DNA of 64,000 nucleotides from the NCBI GenBank assembly GCA_963921935.1, contig OY998176.1, positions 175,022,445 through 175,086,444 on the forward strand, written 5' to 3'. The notes under the pieces were generated by a model that was not told the DNA's origin, made no database searches, and was given only the letters and a program-made list of their open reading frames with translations. Positions within the stretch are counted from its first letter, which is position 1; each line of letters begins with the position of its first letter. Position numbers and translations under genes: made by a program. This stretch comes from Galeruca laticollis. Lineage: Eukaryota > Arthropoda > Insecta > Coleoptera > Chrysomelidae. Shown here piece after piece: positions 56,145 through 64,000 of this stretch.

Positions 56145-58940
56145 AAGCCAGTTGGACATCAGAACAATTCAATACGGCAATAAAAGCCATTCAAAACGGC
56201 CGAAATATTTCGAAAACTTTTTAATACTACGAGCTACTTTGCAACTAAGCCTAAAAAAATTGACATGTCTGATCCTCGTTTAGTCAGAAACCCATAGTTT
56301 ACCAAAGAGTGCGTCAAAACTATTTAATGCAATAACGTCTCAAGAAATTGAAGTATATGCTGATACTTCGCAGTAAAAATTATTTAAAGCATCCTTTTTT
56401 TAACGAGTGTGCTGGAAGGGTTTAGTTGAGCTGTTTCTTTCAAAGAAATCCAACAATATCGTAAAGAAAACCAGAGGCCACAATCATAAGCAGAATCACC
56501 GCATAACAAGGCTAACATTCGTCTATTTTATTCTACTTTAGCAGCAATGTTGAATTAGCATTCCTTTCCTGTCACACGTATTTTTAATGCTGATGGAACA
56601 GGTTCTACATCTGTTCAGGTGTCTTGCAAAAGTTTATCAAAAAAGGGACAAAAACGGGTAGCATTTGCTACCAGTGCCGAACGAGGTAAAAATATTACCA
56701 GGTGTGCTTTTAGGGCATCTAGGGTTTATATAACCCCCTGATTCATCTTTTCTAGAAAAAGAATGGCTAATCACTTAAAAAGAATGATACTCCAGGAGAT
56801 ACATATTCCTATTCAGAAAGTGGTTGGATCACGGAAGAAATTTTTATACAGTGGTTAGAGCAATTCAAAATTTTTCTCAAGTTCGCCAAAAAAGATTCTG
56901 TTCTATTATCATTAGACAACCATGCCCATTACATTTTGTTGAGCAAATGGATTTATTTTTATAGCAATTCCACCCCGTACGTCTCACATTATCCAGCTAT
57001 TGGTCATCTAATGTTACGCTCCTCTAAGTTCAGCTTATAATACAGAGTGTGAAGAGTTCCTGAAAGGTAAGCATGGAGAAAGAATATCAAACAACGATAT
57101 TTCTGCAATCTTTAATAAAGCATTCAGGGGAACAGCTACCCTCGAAAAAGCTGCGAATGGAGTTAAAGCTACAGCCATTGTTCTTTTTAATTCACATGTG
57201 TTCTGTGAAAAAGATTTCGCACCTTCAGAAGCACATAATAAAAAATTTATTCCGCAAGTTTAGAGATTCCATTAACTTCAACTGAAATAAATTTAGGTGC
57301 ATTACTGCGAGCCACAAATCAGGAAGTAAATGAGGAAACTCCTCCAAAACAAATTCAGAATAAAAGTTTTTTATTACTGGACAAGAGTGTCAGTATTTCA
57401 GAAATTATTCCGATACCAGAATTTAAAAAAAATTGGGAAGAAAACCAGCCGGAAGCAATATTATGTCATTTTCATTTCTACACCAATGAAACAGATTTTG
57501 GAGACGAAAGAGAGAGAAAATAAACGGTTTTTAAGATTAAAACTAACTTTTCCGCATCTGTGAGATGCCCTGAACAATACTCTATCATAAAATTGGTACT
57601 TGTATACACATCAGGGGATGTATCGTGATAACAAACCGAAATTTCTCTAAAAATAAGCAAAAATGTAGTATATCCGGATTCATAGGACCCGCTGTACTCG
57701 CTCCATTCAGCTGAAAATCAATAGGGTACATCTGTGAAACACCTTGAAAAATATCCTCTTGTATACACTCCGGAGGCTGTGTCGTGCTAACAACCCAAAA
57801 TTTCTCCAAAAAGGACAAAAAATGTGGCACTTCAGATACAATAGCACCCGTTGTACTAGCTCTGGTGAGCTAAGAATCAATAAGGTTCATCTATAGGACG
57901 TCCTAAGCAATATACAATTATAAAATTGGTCACTTGTATACACTCTCGAGGCTGAATCGTGCTACCAACTGAAAATTCTCCAAAAATTTGGTACATTACG
58001 TACCATAGCATTGGTTGTACTGACTTAAGTGAATCAATGGAATCATCTTTGAGACGCCCTGAATAATATCCAGTTATAACATTGGTCACTTGTATATACT
58101 CCGGAGGCTGTATCGTGCTAACAAACTGAAATTTCTACAAAAATGAGAAAAACGTTTTACTTAAGGTACTATAACACCTGTTGTACTGGCTCGGGTGAGC
58201 TGAAAATCGATAAGGTTCATCTGTGAGAGGTCCTGAAAAATATTCAATCATAAAATTGGTGACCTGTTGCACTCCGGAGGCTGTATCGTGCTAACAAACT
58301 GAAATTTCTCAATAAATGACAAAAATGTCGTACTTTAAGTACCATAGCCACCGTTGTACTGGGTCTGGTGAGCTAAGAATAAATAGGGTTCATCTGTGAG
58401 ATGCCCTGAACAACATTCAATTATAAAATTCATGACTTGATGCACTCCGGACGCTGTATCGTGCTATCTTTTTTTTTCAAAATTTCAACTTTTTTTGGGA
58501 TAAACCAATACTTTTCTCGCATATTAGATGGGTTAGGCGGAAATGTAAAAGTGAGAAAATATCAAAAGCTCAAATGAAAGGATACAAAAGAGATCTAAAT
58601 GCACCAAATACTAAACCAACCAAGCATACAAGAGGAACCAAAAATAGAAACGCAACAAGAAAACCCGTGCAAGAAACTGATTATGGCTAAGAAGAAACAG
58701 AAAGTTACAGCGACGAGCACGATATAGAAGTGAATGTAGACATTTACATAATTTGCGGAAAGTTTGGAAAATATAAAGAAGTATGGTTGATATTCCAGAT
58801 TTGTGGCAATGGGCTCGCTATGCGTGCTGTGATGGAACCAGAAAAAAATTTGTTTGTGATTTTTGTATTTAGGCGTAGCTTATTTTATTTTGTTACACTG
58901 GTTGTCACTACTCCACTAGCTGGCTACTATTACCCCTCCC
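56145..58940 (+). pseudogene. Third pogo/jerky-like transposase gene, interrupted by a tandem repeat
   Basis: Plus strand: N-terminal WTSEQFNTAIKAIQNG...NISKTF (56150-56220), DDE start NADGTGSTSVQ...SAERGKNITR (56590-56700), second Asp LLSLDNHAHY (56910-56940), a PRTSHIIQLL-stop region where LQPLDV is expected (about 56975-57010, third Asp not kept), ECEEFLKGKHGERISNNDIS (57045-57110), a C-terminal KATAIVLFNSHVF..APSEAHN block, and ISEIIPIPEFKKNW. A ~174-bp tandem repeat occupies 57555-58468. The end is a cysteine-rich ICGKFGKYKEVWLIFQICG...(A)C segment (58738-58900). Stops and frameshifts are numerous. Confidence 0.85.
57555..58468 (+). repeat. Tandem repeat, ~156-174-bp monomers, about 5.3 copies
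   Basis: CATCTGTGAGATGCCCTGAA-like unit starts recur at 57555, 57729, 57888, 58044, 58218 and 58391 (spacings 174, 159, 156, 174, 173). Each unit contains CACTCCGGAGGCTGTATCGTGC and GTTGTACTGGCTC-like words. Short units are missing segments. The array is inside the third pogo-like gene, whose frame resumes after it. Confidence 0.9.
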
Positions 58941-59046
58941 AATTTTAGTATTGATGGCCACTTCTAATTGTTTTTAAACGGTAATAAGATGTTAATTTCA
59001 TTGATTATATGTTTTTTGTTATATACACATTCACGAATAATGCTTG

Positions 59047-59779
59047 ATGTACACGGTGCGAGAAATCACGAATGAGAAGGTGTCAAATAAGACTTGCATG
59101 CGAGTTGTAATCGTGTACACGATTCACGCGATCCCAACGCGCTTTCTCGAATCTGTTTATACATGTTAATTAGTTTGTGTGCGAATCGCCTACGAGAACC
59201 TTGTAGCTTTTAAACAAAGAATGTTATTTTTTTAATTATGATAAAGTGGAGTGAAGAGCAGATGTCCAATTTTATTCAGTTGTATAAAACGTGTTTGTGG
59301 AAATCAAACTTTGCGGAGCACAAAAATCGCGACAAACGACAGAAGGCTTCAAATAATATAGTTGAAGAGATGAAAATTTCTAATATTACTGTAAATGATT
59401 GTAAAAATTAAATTAAAAAATGTACGAATGAATCAAATGTTGCAATGTATCCATTAAAGCACAAAACTTTTCTAATGAAGAAACATCTTCATTTCTTAAT
59501 TCGTACAAAGTTGATAGGAAACACCAAATTATTCCCGCTTGCTTATCCAGCTTTGTATCCTCGCTCTTTTATTTATATTATAAAATTTGTTTTTGTTTCA
59601 GTTTTCTCGCAATTAATATAGCCAACATTGCACTAATAACACAAACACCTTGTTCGCAGCAAACCATCTCTAGAAAACACGAGATACCTTGAACCGTCTC
59701 GCCACTTCAAACATATAACTTTTGAGTTGCGCGTCACGAATGCTCTTCACTCACGAAGTTTTTGGCACGGTGTGCATGC
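59047..59779 (+). mobile_element. Possible TIR element with a MADF fragment
   Basis: The ends (TGTACACGGTGCGAGAAATC at 59047, and the reverse complement of TGCACACCGTGCCAAAAACT near 59779) are imperfect inverted repeats with a further shared TCACGAATG/TTCGTGAGTGAAGAG region. A MADF-like fragment lies between. No clear target duplication. PIF/Harbinger elements of insects often carry a MADF/Myb protein, which fits but does not prove it. Confidence 0.4.
59238..59440 (+). pseudogene. MADF-domain fragment
   Basis: Starts at an ATG: KWSEEQMSNFIQLYKTCLWK...FAEHKNRDKRQKASNNIVEE, then ISNITVNDCKN, a TAA, IKKCTNES. The pattern (F-I-x-L-Y, CLW, HKNRDKR, ITVxDCK.KIK) is a MADF DNA-binding domain. One stop breaks it. 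Downstream is non-coding. Confidence 0.65.
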
Positions 59780-60038
59780 GTCTGTCAGAGTATTTCATTC
59801 ATACGTCCATATTTCATTAGTACCCTCCATTTAAAGTAGAACGTATGGACGAAGGTCATTAGAGGGCTACCATTTCCCCCTCTACCCTAACTATGTTTAT
59901 TGCGATAATGAGAATAATAATTTTGCCATATATACTTTTATATATTTTAGCACAAATATTTCGTTGTTGATATATTGCGACTAAAATTATACTCCATCTA
60001 TCCACCTGTATAATAAATTGATGGAAAGCCAGACGGTA

Positions 60039-60040
<2 letters not shown>

Positions 60041-60085
<45 letters not shown>

Positions 60086-60088
60086 GAG

Positions 60089-60172
<84 letters not shown>
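60041..60172 (+). repeat. (TA)n microsatellite
   Basis: Long TA tract with a few interruptions. The Ile/Tyr-rich open frame over it is an artefact. Confidence 0.95.
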
Positions 60173-60176
<4 letters not shown>

Positions 60177-60302
60177 GAAAATTCGAGTTTTTTTCTTGGA
60201 CCTTAAAGTTTATATTTTTTTCATTTATATTTCTTGGGAATTTTTGGTCCTGGATTAATTAAATATTAGATGATTTTCAAATGTTTATTGTAATACATTA
60301 AC

Positions 60303-60329
60303 GTTTCGGTCGTTTTTGAACTTCATCAG
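60303..60329 (-). ncRNA. Hammerhead-ribozyme-like core
   Basis: The minus strand reads CTGATGA, A, a 14-base helix II region GTTC-AAAAAC-GACC, then GAAAC, the conserved core layout of a hammerhead ribozyme (CUGANGA ... GAAAC). Helix II pairs at three of four positions. The same arrangement (TTTCGGTC...TTCATCAG on the opposite strand) is typical of the hammerheads carried by Penelope-like elements, and the site lies between two (TA)n tracts. Helix I and the cleavage site could not be paired convincingly. Confidence 0.45.
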
Positions 60330-60474
60330 AATATAAAACACTGTGGATTACATTCCAGCGAGTGCCACATCACATATTAAATTAAGTTAAAATAAAATGA
60401 ACTTTAACGATACATTTAAAAACATTTTACAAGTAACGGTGTGTGTATCTCAACCTTCATAGTAGTACTCCTTA

Positions 60475-60476
<2 letters not shown>

Positions 60477-60512
<36 letters not shown>

Positions 60513-60546
60513 TATATATATACATATATACATATATATATATATT
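60477..60546 (+). repeat. (TA)n microsatellite, second tract
   Basis: TA-rich tract with TACATATA interruptions. With the first tract it brackets the hammerhead-like segment. Confidence 0.9.
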
Positions 60547-61117
60547 ACAATATAATTTAATTTGTCGATAATTGTTTAATAGTGATTTAGTTATTGGCAC
60601 CAGAATTGGTTCGCTTAGCACGAATCCCAATTCAAATAAAGATTAAGTCTTGATGACAAATGTAAATTTATTTTATATTATTATTTCCTTACATCAGGGA
60701 TGAATTCGGCACTTAGCGCTCGCCAGTAACAGGAAACTATAGGTAGATATATCAAAAAAACACAAGATAACATAGATAAACAATTTTATATAATGGTGAA
60801 ATGCAGAAAAATAGTTGTTTATATTTACAATGATGTATAATACGTGTATTGTAATTTAAATATGAATATTTGCGAAAACCTTCTCATAGATTCATTCATT
60901 TTCCTATTATTTACCAGATTAATTCAAATAAAACTTATCGAGTAAATTACGCTAAATATTTATCTATCATTTGCGTAAAATGACATTTCGTCGCTTGTCA
61001 ATTCCAACTGTGATAATTCTAAATATAGCCGTCGCGTTGTGTGTGAGTTCTGTGAAATGATATTTAGTTTATGAAGATGAGAAAAGGTGTGGCGTATTTA
61101 GGATTTTGTTATTGTTA
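60547..61117. other. Spacer, possible 5' flank of the candidate gene
   Basis: No mobile-element motif recognised. The last ~100 bases are less AT-rich (GTCGCGTTGTGTGTGAGTTC) and could be a 5' UTR. Confidence 0.35.
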
Positions 61118-61414
61118 ATGAATATGAATTTGGTGAGTTATTATATGATCAATTAATTAGTATGTTATGTCCGTGATATTAGTGGAGATTGAACTATTAA
61201 ATCTAATAATTATATAAGAAATAAATATCAATGATAATAATTAACCTAGCATCTGAAAATATACGTGTTATTGTTTTTTATAGGCAAGATTAATGTACAA
61301 AGGAAAATATAGAGTTCATAATTGGTTTCTTCTCGACTCTATAGATGATGCATATGAAATGTTCGTGGCTACGATTCAACAAAAGCCGGAGCTCAGGATG
61401 AAATATAACGAATT
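61118..61414 (+). CDS. Candidate host-gene exon pair, unknown protein
   Basis: Exon 1 would begin at ATG 61118 (ATGAATATGAATTTG) and end at 61132 before GTGAGT. Exon 2 would run from 61284, after a TTTTTTATAG acceptor with a T-rich tract, to 61414, again before GTGAGT. Joined, they are in frame for about 49 residues (MNMNL, then ARLMYKGKYRVHNWF..., ending MKYNEL). Both donors match the consensus perfectly and the frame is free of stops. I recognise no domain. If exon 2 is not spliced it stops at TGA 61416. Chance cannot be excluded for so short a sequence. Confidence 0.35.
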
Positions 61415-61418
61415 GTGA

Positions 61419-62544
61419 GTTATCTCTTCAATAATGTATCACAATTAATGGCAATGTGAATCCACGATCATCAAATTGTACTAATAAGGTGAATTTTTAC
61501 AGTCTTACCAAGTTCTGGTCGATAGTACTAAGTTTGCTCACTATTTGTTTAAAATACGAGTTATGTTTCAGTTAATTTTATTTCTATACTCTGTTGAACA
61601 CTTTAGTTGACTTATTATATAGTTTTGTTCGAGTTATCTTTACTTTTTTATTAATTTGGAGAAAGAAAAATTTAACATGTCTTCCGTCTTGTAAGACCAC
61701 GACGCTTCTCTCCAAGCCTGAAATCAACTTGCAATTGTTTTTTAATTTTGTTTCATTGTTCATTGTTGCTAGGTAAAAATGATTGTTTTTCTCAAATTAA
61801 AACATCCTTTCCTATGTTTTTGTAGATATATTCACTGTGTTCATTTACGCACTATATATCACTCCGAATCACTCTATCCGAACTATCGAAGAACGTCAAT
61901 TTCCGCGTTAAATATTTTGATTTGACGTTTCGATATAATATGATTCAAACGTTTATGCTATATACAAGGTTTTTCAAAAGTAATTATAAATTATAGAGAT
62001 ACAATAGTCGAATTTTGTTTCCAAATTCATGTTATTCTTTATACAGGGTTTCTTATAAATACATACTAGAATATAATTGACGAAATTTACTCGTAGTTGT
62101 TTCATATTCCTTTTTTATTCTTTCAAATATAATTACTAAATTGAATTGAAGTCTTATAAATCATTTTATCAAAATGTATATTATGTGTAGGTATTTCTCG
62201 ACATGTCTAAGCTATGTCTATTTAAATAGCATGTCATGAATCATTTTTATTGAATATTTACTAAAAATTGATATTATTCAAGTGATACTATTTAGTTTAA
62301 TTTCCCTTGTATCTATGTTCCACTTTAACATTCCCTAAAGTTCTATGAAATTATTCTTGACTTGACAAGAATATTTTATAGAAATTTACCGTGATTTTCT
62401 TCTCACAACTTTATAATCATATATTATTTATTGAATTAATTCCCCAGTTTTATCCTATCTTATTTTAGTACAAAAAACTTTTAACGTCAAATTGACTTAT
62501 AATTAATTTATCAAATAAATTTTTAATTCTACTATTCCTCATTT
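61419..62544. other. AT-rich spacer, no gene seen
   Basis: Very AT-rich; short frames only. The 3' LTR of gypsy E should begin somewhere in or near this part, but its border cannot be placed without the other copy. Confidence 0.4.
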
Positions 62545-62655
62545 TTAGTTAAGACTGGTTGGATTGAATTGATTTATACTTAATTAATTAAATAATATTT
62601 CTAAATCTACTATATCTTATTTTTAGTTATGACTGGTTGGATTAAATTGATGCAG
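62545..62655 (-). repeat. 78-bp tandem duplication at the end of gypsy E pol
   Basis: A TTTTTAGTTA(A/T)GACTGGTTGGATT block occurs at 62543-62566 and again at about 62621-62644. It duplicates the last codons and stop of pol on the minus strand (CAATTTAATCCAACCAGTC in the inner copy, CAATTCAATCCAACCAGTC in the outer one). Confidence 0.7.
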
Positions 62656-64000
62656 CTGGTTTATGTGAAAAATTCCACGTTCTCGATGAGTGTCAGGATG
62701 TATCAGCTTATAACCATTTAATCCATAGATGGTTTCTACCAAGTAAGGACCTTCATAAGGTAATTGTAGCTTAGAATAAATTCCTTTCTTATGGTTAGGT
62801 ACTCTTAATGCTTTTATTACTACCAAATCACCTTTTTTAAATGTTTTCCTATTTCTAAGTCTAGCTAGCTTCTTTTTAATATATTTATCAGCTTGTTTTG
62901 CTTGTCTTTCTCTGGCTACTCCAATCAGCTTACTGTAATCAATTTCACTTGATCATGGTCTATCTGGTTCTGCTCCTGTGAATAATGTCATGGGTGCTAT
63001 TTCCGTGACGATATTTGGTATGTTATTTATAAAATCCGTAGTCTCCTTCAAACGTTCTTCCCACATACGGTTTTTGTAATATGTAAGTATCCTCAGATGC
63101 TTGATTACTTCCTTGATTCATCGTTCTGAAGGATTACTACTTGGATGTCTGATACTTGTGAAAACTTGTTTGATTCCCAAATCTTTTAACCATTTTACAA
63201 CCTCTTCATTCCTAAAGTATGTTGCTTTATCCATGATGCATTTCTTTGGCTTTCCATACTTCTCGAAATAGTTTCCTAGCGATTCTCTAATAGTATTTTT
63301 ATTTGTTATGTTACATGGATATGTGCTAATAAGTTTGGAAAAAAATATCTACGATTAATAGAATATGTTTGTTACCATTACTCGGTATAAGGTTCGATAT
63401 GAAATCTATTGCTATTATATCTAATGGATTTTCTGCTATGATGGATTTCGGTACGTTTTCATGTTGTATGTTCTTCTCTTTACATAGTTGACATAGTTCA
63501 CACTGGTTAATAATATCTTTTATGATAGTGATATCGTTTTTTGTTATGTAATTCTCCCGAAATATCATGTGAGTTTTCCTAATTCCTAAGTGGTTAAAAT
63601 CTAAATGTATTCTACAATTAATTTTGTCAAGTTTTCTGAAATTACGTATAATTTCTTGTCATTTACCAATTTATACAATACTCCTTCCTTTTCAAAACAT
63701 CTCCGTTTATTCTTTTCATCTAATGATTGTTGTTCCTGCTTTATTTGCTCTAGTGAAAATATGCCACTACTACGTTTCATAATGTTAATTCCCACTCTAG
63801 CTTCGTTCGTATCTCTTCTTTTCTCTCCATCCATCCTACTGATCTAGTCTGGTACTACGTTCTGTATACCTGGAATATGTTTTATCACAAAGTCATATTC
63901 CTGTAGGAGTAATGCCCATCGACGGATTCTGGCATTGTTCATTTTGTTAGTCAGTATTGTTACCAAAGCCGGATTATCAGTTTCACTTATAACTTTTTCT
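62623..64000 (-). pseudogene. pol: Ty3/gypsy element E, RNase H to integrase of pol
   Basis: Entering from the right edge on the minus strand: the end of RNase H (RIRRWALLLQEYDFVIKHI, about 63880-63960), a linker (63601-63834), integrase finger (CELCQLCKEKN, 63450-63500), core start (IIAIDFISNLIPSNGNKHIL), the remaining core in another frame (63100-63320, with an MDKATYF-like second Asp region and HPSSNPSER holding the Glu) and the C-terminal domain (62623-62826, YEGPYLVETIYGLNGYKLIHP). Stops: TAG near 63844, TGA near 63118, TGA near 62955. The element continues beyond the window. Confidence 0.88.

Noticed and set aside
60038..60262. Ile/Tyr repeat open frame
   Set aside because: Translation of the TA tract.
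1..64000. CRISPR array, rRNA, prokaryotic operons
   Set aside because: None seen; regular repeats in the window are satellites, microsatellites, LTRs or foldbacks.

Overview
This is a transposon-dense stretch of an AT-rich arthropod genome, most likely an insect. The reasons are an errantivirus-type LTR element with an env gene and a serine-tRNA-like primer site, piggyBac and pogo/Tigger transposons, APE-type LINEs, a MADF-domain fragment, and retrotransposon families that I associate with beetles and other insects. The species cannot be fixed from the sequence. No complete host gene is visible; the only candidate is a short exon pair at 61118-61414.

Layout. 1-3715: 5' part of a minus-strand Ty3/gypsy element (A) with a tRNA-derived SINE inside its pol. 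5270-11186: second minus-strand Ty3/gypsy element (B) with two degenerate LTRs, a deletion that joins gag to integrase, and a decayed macro-like domain at the end of pol. A piggyBac element (8671-10756) sits next to its 5' LTR. 11187-16260: non-coding repeats, an errantivirus-type integrase remnant and a Tc1-like remnant. 16262-21640: diverged inverted arms flank a broken gene of a cysteine-rich invertebrate family, which is interrupted by a complete pogo/Tigger transposon and a small MITE. 22339-25760: LINE A, split by a 1-kb foldback element.

26372-33882: a complete but frameshifted errantivirus-like element (LTR, env, pol, gag, PBS, LTR) with CGTA target duplications. 34245-40075: LINE C between inverted repeats. 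40935-45060: LINE B. 45480-55162: a Tigger-like gene split first by a foldback MITE and then by a whole plus-strand Ty3/gypsy element (D, 46867-55006). 56145-58940: a third pogo-like gene interrupted by a ~174-bp tandem repeat. 59047-61414: a MADF fragment, (TA)n tracts, a hammerhead-ribozyme-like core and the candidate exons. 62545-64000: 3' part of a minus-strand Ty3/gypsy element (E) that leaves the window.

How the parts relate. Almost everything is mobile DNA and almost every coding region is broken. The informative signal is the order of insertion (SINE in gypsy A; piggyBac in gypsy B; pogo and MITE in the CXC gene; foldback in LINE A; MITE and gypsy D in a Tigger gene; satellite in a third pogo gene). 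Several junctions can be read precisely because the interrupted reading frame resumes on the other side.
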